Below, one piece after another: positions 35,629-64,000 of a DNA stretch of 64,000 nt. Position numbers and translations under genes: made by a program. The notes under the pieces are model-generated. The model searched no databases, was not told where the DNA came from, and saw only the letters and a program-made list of their open reading frames with translations. The stretch is from assembly GCA_948474755.1 (NCBI GenBank), contig CAOLHI010001441.1, positions 310,001-374,000 of the forward strand, given 5' to 3'. Every line of letters starts with the position of its first letter. The first letter of the stretch is position 1. Source of the stretch: Ctenosaura bakeri (lineage: Eukaryota; Chordata; Lepidosauria; Squamata; Iguanidae).

Positions 35629-36656
35629 GCCATAAATAAATAAATATTTGAATATTTAAATAAATATCTGAATGTTTAAATCTTGAGTTAAGTTAAGTTA
35701 AGTTAAATCTTGAGTTAACTGTAGATCCCTGGCAGCAACTTATATTTACAGGAGGTCTCTGAAGAAGAAAAGGTTAAGAATCACTGTCCTAAGGCAAAGA
35801 TTTCAAAGGATTTTCTTGGCAAGATTTCTTCAGAGGTTGTTTGCCTTTGCTTTCCTCTACGGCTGGGAGTCTGACTTGCCCAGGGATATCCAGTGGGTTT
35901 CCGTAGCCAACAAGAATTGAACTCTGGGTCTCCAGGAGTTTTAGTCACAGTAGTATAAAGTGACCGTACCAGAGATCCTGTTCGCCAGTGTAATAGCACC
36001 AGTTATACAGTGGTGCAATCCACCACCTAGATCACACCATTTTTGTAGCCAGTGAGAGGTATGGCAGTGTACTCACTTGCTACACAGCAATCCGTTGAAC
36101 TCCCCATCCTTTACTAAGAACTGGATGTAGAGAATTTTGTAGACAGAAAAACCATTTGGACTGCAGTTTACACTGGCCTATCACAATCCTGCATTGGATG
36201 TAACTTTTGTGCTGTTTCTGAGAAAGTTCAGCAAATTGTGTAACAGCATTTATATCACCATAAGGCCACAACAGGATTCTGACCTGTATGTCCAAAGGGA
36301 GATTTACTTTGAGTTGATACAAGTAGAGTATAGTATAACATGGGCATGCCATGTTATAATATGTTTCACAGAGTTTGCTGATGGTTTACCTCTGGGAGTT
36401 TAAAAGGTAACCTGCCAGTAAATTTTACTAGAGTTGGTTTTTTAAATTATTTTTGTTACAAATTACACTGGCATGCATTTTGAATGGCACTATTACACAA
36501 ATATTGAAATCAAACATAAATGAAGCTGCATAGCAGAGAGAGGCTATGTACTTTGCTTTTAAACATTCAGATCTATTATTTTCCTCAAACTTTGCCATAA
36601 CCCATAAGAATTCCTTTTCCCTTTACTACCATCTTCAAGTGGTCATTTCCATCTTA

Positions 36657-37000
36657 CATATGCAAATAGATCTTGTAGCACCTTTGAGACTGAGAAAAAG
36701 AAGTTGGTAGCATAAGCTTTTGTAAACTTAAGTCTTCTTCATCAGACTCGTAGAGTGAAGTGCCTAGGAAAAGGCCTTTTGAGCAAGCTATATGTATGTG
36801 TATAGCAATAGAAATGCAAAACTTGCGAGTATGGTGATAAGGTAACAAGTTCAGTTTTGACAATGGTTGTTGGGGGAACAAAGGCAGGAAGAAAAAATTA
36901 GCTAAAGCCAAGGTGAGTAGATAACATTATGAATGGTGAAGGGAGTTACTGGAATGTAGTGTGATGCTGGTTGGGAACGGGAAAGAAGATATTGGTCCAG
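36657..37000 (-). mobile_element. Penelope-like element fragment, copy 1
   Basis: Similar to 47540-47895 over more than 300 bp (CTTGTAGCACCTTTGAGACT, CTTAAGTCT..TTCATCAGA, AGCCAAGGTGAGTAG, TTACTGGAATG.AGTGTGATG). On the - strand a CTGATGA..stem..AAAAGC hammerhead-like core lies at 36745-36715. No coding part. Family assignment from the motif style. Confidence 0.5.
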
Positions 37001-37707
37001 ACTAACATGGATATGTATTTGAATTGTTTCCATCAAAAGTGTTAGTGAATGCTGCTGTTCATATATATGCTGTGTACATATAAGAAGGAGCAGCAGCTTT
37101 CCTGGGGCTTAATAGCTGCCAAGTATGGGATGACTTTGGACAGAGCACAAGAGCAAGAGAATAACCCTCTGGACCATGTCTTAAAAGGGATTTAGGTATG
37201 CATAAGCTGCATTTACATATACATGCGTATACACAGATATATCATATAAATGCAAAAGGTAAATGCAAAAGAATTATCTTTCTGCTTGACACACATACTG
37301 ATAACTGGAAATTCACAACAGAGATGAGCTATCCTGCTAAGCCTTGGCTTAATCTAGGGTGCTGTTCAGAACACAGCACATTGTGGTGTTTGAGTCCACT
37401 TGGGGTGGGCTTATACAGGCAAAGAAGGAAGCCCCAAAGACTGGCTAACACATTATTAGAGATTCCACAGCCTCACAAATACATGTGAAATGCAGTTCAA
37501 AGCTGGTATGTAGAACTGAAGCAGGGCTGCTTCTTGGATTCTGACTACTTTGAGGGAAATATCAAAAACGGAGGGACATAGACACTCTGCCAAAGGAGTC
37601 AGCTTACTGGAAGCTAAACTGGGTGCTTCAGAGGAAGTGAAGCTATATGAGCCAGAAAGGTGGTACAAACATGAAGAGGAGGACTTTGGTTTTGGAAACA
37701 TGCAATA

Positions 37708-37753
37708 GTCGTAGTAGTGATGATGGCGGCGGCAGCAGCAGCAGCAGTAATAA
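37708..37753. repeat. compound trinucleotide repeat
   Basis: GTA, GAT, GGC and GCA/GTA units in series. Frames over it (for example a 158-codon reverse frame) are low-complexity artefacts. Confidence 0.85.
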
Positions 37754-38669
37754 TATAAGGATAGAAGGAGAAGGATGCTAGGAATAAGGGGGAGGAATAG
37801 GTTGTGAATCATGGTAACCCCAAGCAGATCTTGGAACAATATAGGAGAAGAGTTTGCTGATGCTGATTTCCCAGTCAAAGAGCACGCTTGGGCAGGGATA
37901 GTCTCCATGCTTGGGGTACAAAGGGGCAACAACTTTGAGGGAACAGGGAATGGTGTAGAACAAAAGGATCAGCACCTTGATTATGGGGAATTAAAGGGAG
38001 CTTATTTTGGATTGGTTCCTGGCCATTCGACTAGATTACTAGTGACTAACTCCTATACAATCCATGTTTGTGCAACACAGCTAAGTTTACTCAGAACAAA
38101 GGGTTAGTACAAAGGGTGTTGCTTTAAATAACTAATATTTAACCAGCTGACCTGCCTTGGTAACGATGCTTCAGATTTATTTCCCATTCAAGCTTCCTAA
38201 GTGGTCAGTTTAAAGATATTTTCATACGTTGCTTGACTTGTGTGATGACTTTGTACTTAGGAAAGTAGGTGTCTTTATCTGGTGTCTCCATGCTTTGCAT
38301 ACTGTGGATGGGCAGATTCTCCTAAGATAGAGAAAGTGCAAGTCAAGATTTTCAATCATAATTAAAGTAAATAGCCTGGCATAATAAAGCTACGTTCCCA
38401 TAAACTCTACCTGCTTGAGACCATTGTCATTTCTATCTTACCCAGAACAAAAAGTCACATTAGGCATACTGGACAAGATGTAATGTGATGCCAGCTAAAG
38501 GCAAACTAACAGTACACATGAGCCATTATGGCTGAACTAACCTTCTTCTAAGCCTCACTGGATGACAGATAAAACTCTTCAAGCATTTAAGGACAGATGA
38601 GAAACAAAAGTAAAGGAGGACAAAAATATGGTGAGAACCTTGAAGGCAACTGTCCCATTACTTGTGTGC

Positions 38670-38812
38670 ATTACAGATGGATAGATTCAGTCAAGGAAGC
38701 CATGGCCCTAAGTCTGCAAGACCTGAGCAGGGCTGATGATGATAGGGTGACTCATTCATAAGGTCACCATAAGTTGAACTCAACTTAACAGCAGTTAACA
38801 ACAACAACAAGC
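38670..38812 (+). mobile_element. Bov-B LINE 3' tail
   Basis: GGAAGCCATGGCCCTAAGTC, CAAGACCTGAGCAGGGCTG and GATAGGGTGACTCATTCATA, then CACCATAAGTTGAACTCAAC and an ACAACAACAAC tail: the 3' end of Bov-B, severely 5'-truncated. Confidence 0.82.
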
Positions 38813-39196
38813 AGAATTACTGTTCCAGCTGACATAGGCTTTAAGATCCCACCATCTTTGTTCCTATAAAGATTCACATTGAGTGATATTGCTTGCTTCT
38901 GACAAAAAGGTGATAATGCAAGATAGTGCTACAGATCACTTTTGTGATAATTTATTATCAGTTTTCTACTTTGCCAACCAGTAATTTGATTTGCTGATTA
39001 TGGTGGCCAGTCGGTTTTTGATGGACTGGCCTCTCATTTGTCCGGGTGCTCCTGTGATATGTAAAAGTGATGTTAGAACTAATTAAGGATGTGTGAATGA
39101 GTGTGCATGTGTGTAGAAGCAACATCTTTCTGCCCTTCCCTGTATCTTTGATGTATGCATAGTTGAAATACAATCTTAGAATGCTTGTAGTTTTTT

Positions 39197-39411
39197 GATT
39201 TGTTATTATATATCTTCAGGTTGTTTCTGACTTCAGGTAAACCTATCATAGGGTTTGCTTTGCAAGATTTGTTTAGAGCTGGTTTGCCATTACCTTTTCT
39301 GAGTCTGAGAGAGTGTGACCTCCCCAACATCTCCACACAGTGGGTCTCCATGGCTACGTGGGAATCCAAGTCCTGATCTCCAGTATTGTAGTCCAACACT
39401 CAAACCACTGA
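39197..39411 (-). repeat. tRNA-headed squamate SINE
   Basis: CTTCAGGTTGTTTCTGACTT, GGTTTGCCATTACCTTTTCT, GAGAGAGTGTGACCTCCCCA and GTAGTCCAACACTCAAACCA in the order of the reversed SINE. The tRNA-like head is at the high end. Confidence 0.85.
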
Positions 39412-41344
39412 TTAGCAAATGAAAATAAAAGAAGGTAAGAGAAAAATGTAGGGAGAGTAGAGACTAGTTATCTCTGATTCCTTGAAACTTAACTTTCAAA
39501 ATAGCTGGAATGAATGAAGCAGTGAATGAACACATAAGCCTTAAAATATTACATTTCTGTACCCACAGCTACTTGTCTATATGATAGTGAATGAACTATA
39601 TGTGTTCAACTGTGTTCTTTTTCATGGCTTCTGCTTAATCCATATGGGGGTAGGGGATTGCTTAGACAAAATACTGCAGTAAAGAACCAGGTATGAATCT
39701 TTAGGGGAGAACTTGGCTTTTCTCTTTGGTTATGAAGGGCCAGTTTCTTTCTTATGTTTTAAACTGTTTGGGCAAAGTACTTGTAATACGGAAGTTCTGT
39801 GACTTGTACAGCCAATGTCTTTAATTTGCAAAAGTCAGCTGCAAAGAGAAATGGATTTTCATTTAAGAGGCCTTTAGTGTAGACTTTAATTTATGACCTG
39901 CTGATGATATTGTATTGCAGCTTTTCACGCTTCCTCACCATTTGCTATACTGGATAGCACTAAATCCAACATCATTAATCCAACATATGCTGAAGTACCA
40001 CATATTCTCCATCCATGACTTAAATTGTACATTGAGATATGATGGGAAATAAATCCAGGGCATAGCAGTCGTAGCATAAGCTGATAAAATAACAGGGGAG
40101 GGGAGCCCCCCCACATTTTGATTGGGAAGACGAGAGATGCCACAGCGTGTTTCCTTATGGCAAAGAGGATCTCATAGTGAAACACACAATGCTAACAAAA
40201 TTGTTCAGTTCTTCATTTGTTTCAGAGTTTTCACAAAAGCTATTTAAACTCTTATCGTTGAAATAACTTTGATGTGTGTGAATGAGACTTACATCCTATC
40301 ATCTAAGGGGAAGGAATGCAGAACCAAGTACAGTTTATTGCCAGGAACATAGAAATCTTGCCTAGTAGTTGAAGTATCTGACTTAGTAAGTAAGTTTGGC
40401 TTAGAAGCTTCTGTAGAGGCTCTGTTGATCCCGTCAGATGTTCTCCCTCCCAGCAGAGCTTTGTAGTTCTCTCTAGTAAAAACTCACTGGTTTACTTTCA
40501 TCTGGAGCTAGACAAAGAACTTCTTGGCAGGTTCCCATGTTACAGCTCACAATGAATCTATAAAGTATTGGCCATTTGGTAAGCCTTGTAGGCCAGGCCA
40601 TGTGTACATAAGTGTGATGAAGTTGTTTTGGGGATTAGCTATTTAGAATGTCAGAGCAATTTGATGCCTGCTTGCTAGGCAACAGGGATAGCACCTCAAG
40701 AATGAAACCCAGCACAGTGATGTGCATGGGAGTTGCTCAAGGACGAGAGGGATTCTATATGAAGCAAATTTTGTGTTTGGAGCCTTCAGTGAAAATTAGC
40801 CAGAGGGAGAGAGTGGTTTTGGTTTGTGATTAAGTAGCTGAGGAAAAGACACAGAGAATTAGTGTCTGAAGCAGGAATTGATTGTTAAAGTCTGTCTGAA
40901 ATTTAAATTGTTAATGTATCAACACTGTACTACAACTGAACTCTAACAAGATTGTTTATTTCCACTGTTACTATAACAAATTTTACAGTTTGTTTTATAC
41001 TGTTGAGCTGGTCTCAATCATCTGCAGTCACTGTAATAAAGAGAACACAGTACCTTAAATAAACAGTTTGGTTCTGAGGAAAAATTAAAATTCTAGCTCT
41101 GTTATACAAAGATTACAATAAAAGAGTGCAGTCAGGGGAAAGTGATACTAACAAGGATTATTGGATTAGAACTGCTATACCAATCTGAGGGAGAATAAGG
41201 GGTCTGTCACAACAAACATGAATTTTTGTTATGTAGTACTCCAAGGACAGCACTGAGCAGTGTACTGAGCACTGGGATCAGTTTGTTTATCATGTTTTTG
41301 TGGGTACAGACAAGTTTGAATTAATAAATACGCACTTCCATAGA

Positions 41345-41510
41345 CCTAAATACTATGCTGTCTGATTTTGGAAGCCAACCAGGTCAACCCTGGGAATACC
41401 TGTTGCTTGTAGACTGTATTTCAGAGGCAGGCAATAGCAAACCACCTCTGAATATTTCTTGCCTAAGAAAACCATGTGAAGTTCATGAAGTTCTACTGGT
41501 TGGCAGGCGC
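41345..41510 (+). repeat. 5S-rRNA-derived SINE fragment
   Basis: GTCTGATTTTGGAAGCC (5S-like), TGGGAATACCTGTTGCTTGT and AGACTGTATTTCAGAGGCAG, then AAACCACCTCTGAATATTTC and TTGCCTAAGAAAACC. Same family as 1655-1872, opposite orientation. Part of the 5S head is deleted. Confidence 0.75.
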
Positions 41511-41519
41511 CTTGAAGAC

Positions 41520-44500
41520 ACACAGACAGCATTCCCATATGTTCATCACATAGAGATGAGCACCATCTGTGGTAGCTTATTTTGAAAATCCATAGAAAAA
41601 TATAAATTTTGCACACAAAAAATCTGTGTAAATTAGCATGCCCATTACCCATGAAATGAAAACCAAGTATGCCAGTATAGACTTAATGTAGATAACAGTG
41701 TAGGTAAGAGCGTAGTTTTAACAAAAAATACAAACAAAGCATAACCACATGGGAAAAAAAGAGCAGGGAAAAAAAAGCAAACCACACACAAACATTATGC
41801 ACATATAATTCAGATTCAAAGTAAACTAAACTAAATCAGACTAGACTAAAATGAAAACATATCAACATCATCTCTTACATTTAAAACACCCTAACTGCAC
41901 TACACTACTCTACACTGACTAACATACAAAGGAACTCTGACCCTACACCCATACCAACTGTAATGAAAAGGAAAAAATTGACTAAGATCCCCTGTCTTAT
42001 TCTACTGTTCTAAATACATTCAACTTACTAGAATTACTAATAATCATAATCACAGATTATTACATTGTTAGATTTCTTATTGCTAAAAAAATCAATAAAC
42101 TGTCTCCAGTCTTTCAAAAACTCTTCAATTGATCTGTCTTTAGTAAATCCAAGCAATTTTTTTAAAATAAAACTGCCTCTGATTCGTTACAAATTATTCA
42201 TAGAGTTTTTATGATGCTTGAATGATGTCTGAAATTTTTCCATCTTCCCTAAATAAGTCTGAATAAGAATCAGAGAACTATGAAGGTTCCAGATGAATTC
42301 TGCCCTTTGTGATGACCTTAGCCTTGCAATTCTGGAAAAAATTCACTTCTTTCATGCCTAGTCATTTGTCTCCAAGATACATAAAAGTATCCTCTTAAAT
42401 ATTCATTCTGTGATACCCATAGGTACATATTCTTGTGGACTTTACACAAGTTTGGATCTCATGAATTGTATCAAGAGTCATTGTGAGCATCTTTCAAAGG
42501 TGATGTAAGACTTTTGTATTAGGAGAAGCTTTTAATGGCTGGGGATAAGCAAGGGTTTATTTTGGGAGTGTGTGTTAGTCCTTTTTGATAGGTTGAGTTA
42601 TAAATCAACTAAGTAAGTGTACAGCATGCAGAGAGTACAAGTGAGCAAAGTCTGCCACTGCAAAAGGATACATTTAGTGCAACTAATCCTGGTGGCTTAC
42701 GCAAGTTAGCCACACATCATGTGGTAGTGGGGGGAACCAGGTCATTGCTCACTTGATCCCTCAGGAAAAATAGCTAGCTAGCTCTCGGTATGGATCATGA
42801 AAGCAGGATTTGCAGCTTAGCTTTCCAAACTAACCTCCCGTCTTCAAAAGAAAGAATGAGAGAGAAACAAGGGCAGAGGAAGACGTTGACATTGTCTTGG
42901 GTTCTTTTGCTGAAGCCTAGACAATCTCCCTGTGCAAAAATCTTCATGTATAATCAGTTTAGTTCTAAATATTTTTATTGTTCTGAGGAAGTTTGGCTCT
43001 TTAATTTTCTTCTTCATTTTTGATGAAAACAAATGCTGGGAATTGTAGTCCAACAACATCTGGAGGGCTGCATAATTCTCACCCCTGTACTAGACCATTG
43101 CTATACTTCAGTGAAAATGTACTAAGCTAGAGCATATATACAATTTATACAATATGTTAACATACATTTTATTTTTACAGTTAGAAAACAGTTGTTTTTT
43201 GGCCTAAATCCAGTTGCAAGTCCCAGCTAGATTAGTGGGATTTACATAAGTATTGATTTAGCGTTCTGTGATCAGTGGTTCTACTGTAATTAAGACTAGG
43301 AAATGGAACTATGCTTTTGCTTCCAATAAAGATTTTCGCTCTGATACTATTTAAAAGTCCTTCTGAGGATAGGAATCAAAATGCTTTGACATGATTTTCA
43401 AAATGCAGTATTTTTAATGCATGGGAAAGTATATCTGTATTTTAAACATTTATTAATTAGCATACGTATACAACATTTTAGGGTCAGGACAAATACAGGC
43501 ACAGTGAAACAATGGTCAGATCAATAAAATAGAAATTTTCAAACAGTGAAATTGGAGAACTGCACTACAGTATTAGTCTAGATTTTAAAAGTTTCATGTT
43601 GGTGTACAAAACGTGGTTTTATTGATAGATTGTGCACATTTATTGCAGTGTGAGCATAGTCCAGTGTTGTTCATACATCAGTTTCTGCACCCCATGGATG
43701 GTTTATTTCCATTGCCGTGGCTTTATTTCTTGTAGTGAGGAAGCTGCTTTGTTTCTTCATTACTAAAAAGTCACAGATGTGTGAAAAGTAGGCCACAGGT
43801 CGAAGGCTGCATGCCCCCTGTGTGTACAAATTGAAAGTGACAGACACCTCTATGCTGCACCAGTAATTTCCCTCCATGTTAAATGCCTATGAAGCAATAA
43901 TTAAAATGAAAAGTTCTTAGGTCCTTCCAACAGACAGATTGAGTTATTTATGGTAGAAGCAGCCACCAACAGTAATTGCAGCACATCCTTGAACAAATAC
44001 AAGTTTTTTTCATTCAAGAATAGCGCCAGGCTGACAGGGGTCAGGGGGTCAAGCCCACTCAAACAAGAGGCCAGAGAAAGGCAAAATCAGTGTTCTGTTC
44101 ATCTTAACACAGAATCTGTATTGTCTTTATTAACTACTTAGGTGTCCAAATTACTATTTATTCCTTGGAAACCTAGCTGGACTTTATTAATTATTGAAGA
44201 AACTTCACTGAGAGATTACTGCAACTGTTACATTTAAATATAACTATGTTTGCCTATTTTATTTCTGAAAAGCAATTTAAAGTGGTGGAATAGTTCAACT
44301 GCTTTGTTTTTTGTGCAGTTAAGGAAATACTTTAAACTCTTATTCTCTATTAGGACATGCACATTTGGTTAATACAGTGCTTGTATGTTGGAACAGGATG
44401 ATGGTTAATCTTTTACAGTGCTGATTTCAATAGCATTTTATAATACTTGAGTTTTAAATTTGAGCTGTATACATCTGAGTAATCAGTTGTGTCTAAACTA

Positions 44501-44600
44501 ATTGTAAAAGGGATTAAAATAAAAAGTAATGGATTTCCATTATCCATGTTTATAGGCTTACATGCCAAAATGCCATTTTAAGATCTTATACTGACTTGGA
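41520..44600. other. intron-like sequence, no gene
   Basis: AT-rich, with an A-rich stretch near 41700-41800. A short foldback piece lies at 43026-43088. Around 43640-43990 the sequence is less AT-rich and repeat-free and could be a conserved noncoding element, but I cannot test that. No exon seen. Confidence 0.35.
43026..43088. repeat. foldback-family fragment with ZNF143-like site
   Basis: GCTGGGAATTGTAGTCCAAC and AACATCTGGAGGGCTGCA are the typical end of a small dispersed family. The reverse of 43031-43049 begins ACTACAATTCCCAGCAT, close to the ZNF143/SBS consensus. Confidence 0.5.
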
Positions 44601-44807
44601 ATGCTTTTTCATCTTTTGGAGTGTTGCATCTGGTAGGATCTCATCTATCTGTTTTTATTTATTTTTCAGAAAACAAGGAAGAATAATTAAATCATTGCTT
44701 TAACTGGCCACCAAATCTTCTATCAGATTTCACCAAACAATCCAGCTTAAAAGTTGTCAAGCAGCAGGACAATTTGCCAAAGTTGACAGCACACAGGAAG
44801 GATTTAA

Positions 44808-44813
44808 ATGTGA
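44808..44813 (+). promoter_or_regulatory. start-stop uORF (ATG TGA) before BMPR1A ATG
   Basis: ATG directly followed by TGA lies in the BMPR1A 5'UTR, 9 nt upstream of and in frame with the main ATG. It has A at -3 and could hold initiating ribosomes just before the true start, lowering or tuning translation. The sequence is certain; the effect is inference. Confidence 0.5.
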
Positions 44814-44816
44814 ACA

Positions 44817-62479
<17,663 letters not shown>

Positions 62480-63146
62480 TAAAAAAGATCATCTCTGAAT
62501 GGAGATGTGGTATCTGAAGACAGTTTTTAAAAATGTTTCACTAGCAAAGTGATATAGTTTTCATCAAAAGCAAAAGTCCTGTCAGAATCTGAAAAGGAAG
62601 ATGATATGATCGGTATTGTGATTGCGACTTTTAAATATATTATTCATAAATAAGCTGATGTTAGAGGAAAACAGTGAGGTCATCAATTTAGAACAACAAC
62701 AAATTATTTAAAACAAAAGCTGTTTGTGAGGTGTTCCAAGAGAATCACTGCAGATAGTGGGAAGGCAAAGGCAGTTCACTGTTAGTAAATGAGAACTGAT
62801 GTACGTTGAAGCACAATAACTCAGCTTCCAACGTACACTGATCTCGTCTGAGCCTTGTGTATGTTAGCAATAAGGAGATCTAGGGCTTTTAGGGGATAGC
62901 TTGCTTTAAAAAAAATGACCTGGTGTGCAGGTGCTGTAATAGTGCAAAAGCACATTAGGCATAATTAGAAAAGAACAAGGAAAATACACTGGACCAAGTC
63001 ATACTACATTTCTGCAAATTTGAAGTGTGAATCCAATTCTGATAACATATTCCACCAAGTGATATTGTACAGCTGGAAAAGCATGGAAAAAATGAAGCTG
63101 GTACAACTCTTCAAGAATACAGTGCTTGGTATCCTGTAGTGTAGAA

Positions 63147-64000
63147 CAGTGGTTCATAACCTTTTCTTTATCAGGCCCCCCCGTAAATATAATTTGTTGC
63201 TAGGAACCCCCAAGACCTAACTCAAGATTTCAGTTTTTAAATTCAGAGTTAAATATTCATATATGTATTTAAATATTTATTTATTCATTTATTTGAGGCT
63301 TCTGGAAACTAGGAATCAAATCCCTGCTCAGACACAGGGTGACCTTGGACAAGTCACATTCTCTCAGCTTCAGGGAAAGGCAAAGGCAGACACATCTGAA
63401 CAAAACTTGCAATAAATAAATATAGTCATCCCTCCACATTCGCTAGGGTTAGGGGCACAGGACCCCCATGAAACCGTGAATAACTAGGCCCTTCCAAACC
63501 ATATTTAACACACACAAAAATGTATGATCACCATGTTCAACCCACCATGGCATCAGGATTCCTTCACAAGGCAGACGTGGATGGCTGGTGGGGCTTACTG
63601 CCACCTCCATTGCTGTCCCACACCATTTTTAATAGAGACTTACAAACTTCATTCACAGTTTCTCAGTCTCACGAGGCTTGCAGTCCCTATTAAAAATGAA
63701 CGGCGTAGGGAGGCAGTAGAGGTGACAGTGAATAATCCATGAATAATCAAATCCACAAAAGTGAAACCCGTAAGTGTGGAGGGTTAACTATGAATAAAAC
63801 CCTATGATAGGTTCACCTTAGGGTTGCCATGTGTCAGGAGTGACTTGAAGGCACATAACAATAAAGTGCTGCTGACAGGGGGACATTCTTTTTGGCCATC
63901 AAGTTTCTCCCCTTTGAAAACTGAATTATGGCAACTCTAAGGTGAAGTTATCATGGGGGGTTTCTTGGCAGGATTTGTTGCCTTTGCCTTTCTCTGCAGC
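63147..64000. mobile_element. SINE-carrying hAT element, copy 2 (cut by window end)
   Basis: Begins CAGTGGTTCATAACCTTTTC. Its first 280 bp match the inverted right half of 34668-35786: TGTAAATATAA-like block, AT-rich minisatellite, AACTAGGAATCAAATCC. The same SINE piece follows (about 63298-63422 plus 63791-63862) and then the second, opposed SINE piece (about 63890-64000). A pogo-like element interrupts it. The far end lies beyond the window. Confidence 0.78.
63423..63790. mobile_element. pogo/Tigger-like element nested in hAT copy 2
   Basis: A 368-bp relative of 11818-12198. Ends TAGTCATCCCTCCACATTCG and, reversed, TAGTTAACCCTCCACACTTA, the outer CAG having mutated to TAG on both sides. 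The TA target is kept on the left and reads TG on the right. It splits the SINE part of the hAT copy. Confidence 0.78.

Larger units (their letters stand above)
34668..35786. mobile_element. hAT element carrying SINE pieces and palindromic repeats
   Basis: Ends are CAGTGGTTCTTAACTTGG and, reversed, CAGTGATTCTTAACCTTT, Charlie-like hAT termini. Perfect 8-bp duplications TCCTAAGG flank it (34660-34667, 35787-35794). From left to right it holds palindromic tandem repeats (about 34800-35180), a head-first SINE piece (about 35262-35400), a reversed SINE piece (about 35446-35628) and an AT-rich TTAAG minisatellite. No transposase. The right half is shared, inverted, with 63147-64000. Confidence 0.85.
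34622..35962 (-). repeat. tRNA-headed SINE split by a hAT element
   Basis: The tail side (TGTGCCTTCAAAATCATTCT) sits at 34622-34667, and the remainder (TTTTCTTGGCAAGATTTCTT to CTCTGGGTCTCCAGGAG) at 35787-35962. Removing 34668-35786 and one duplication rejoins a SINE of the same family as 18755-18949, including its CTTATGGTGGTCCTAAGGCAA block. Confidence 0.82.

Noticed and set aside
37456..37932. 158-codon open frame on the - strand
   Set aside because: Contains a low-complexity Tyr/Cys/Arg/His run from the compound trinucleotide repeat; no known domain.

Overview
This window looks like vertebrate nuclear DNA from a squamate reptile, most likely a lizard. The evidence is an intron/exon gene of the BMP type I receptor family, an AT-rich background, and squamate-typical repeats: 5S-rRNA-derived SINEs, a tRNA-headed SINE, Bov-B and L1 LINEs, CR1 tails, Penelope-like fragments, and non-autonomous hAT and pogo/Tigger-like DNA elements. 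There are no prokaryotic features, and I found no second protein-coding gene. The species call is inference from repeat types.

The only host gene supported is BMPR1A, on the + strand. Seven coding exons are readable (44817-44883, 54114-54276, 55137-55239, 57242-57341, 59341-59440, 60763-60907, 62282-62474). All have AG/GT borders and phases that join without a break. Together they encode a signal peptide, the cysteine-rich ligand-binding domain, one transmembrane helix, the GS box and the first part of the kinase domain through the catalytic lysine. The rest of the kinase lies beyond the window. The ATG exon carries 147 nt of 5'UTR, including a start-stop uORF. A 121-nt splice-bounded segment at 24005-24125 is a candidate upstream noncoding exon. 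No CpG-island first exon is visible, so positions 1-24004 are probably BMPR1A intron 1 or upstream sequence.

Layout: 1-17057, intron-like sequence with a 5S-SINE, a Penelope-like remnant, a foldback repeat pair, a CR1 tail and a pogo-like element nested in a hAT element. 17058-22815, a nested retroelement stack: Bov-B (- strand) with an 11-bp target duplication, broken by a tRNA-SINE and by a 3.3-kb L1 (14-bp duplication) that itself holds a further insert. 24326-24713, a GC-rich inverted-terminal-repeat element. 24.7-34.6 kb, mostly unrecognised intron. 34.6-36 kb, a hAT element carrying SINE pieces and palindromic tandem repeats, inserted in a SINE. 36-44.6 kb, intron with Penelope-like, Bov-B-tail and SINE fragments. 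44.7-62.5 kb, BMPR1A coding exons with repeats in their introns, including a DIRS-like remnant and the second GC-rich element. 63.1-64 kb, a second copy of the SINE-carrying hAT family, interrupted by a pogo-like element and cut by the window edge.

The most interesting non-gene signals are hammerhead-ribozyme-like cores in three Penelope-like fragments; a GC-rich transposon-like family whose two copies keep the same perfect splice-donor motif and central palindrome; and a hAT family whose two copies share the same pair of opposed SINE segments.
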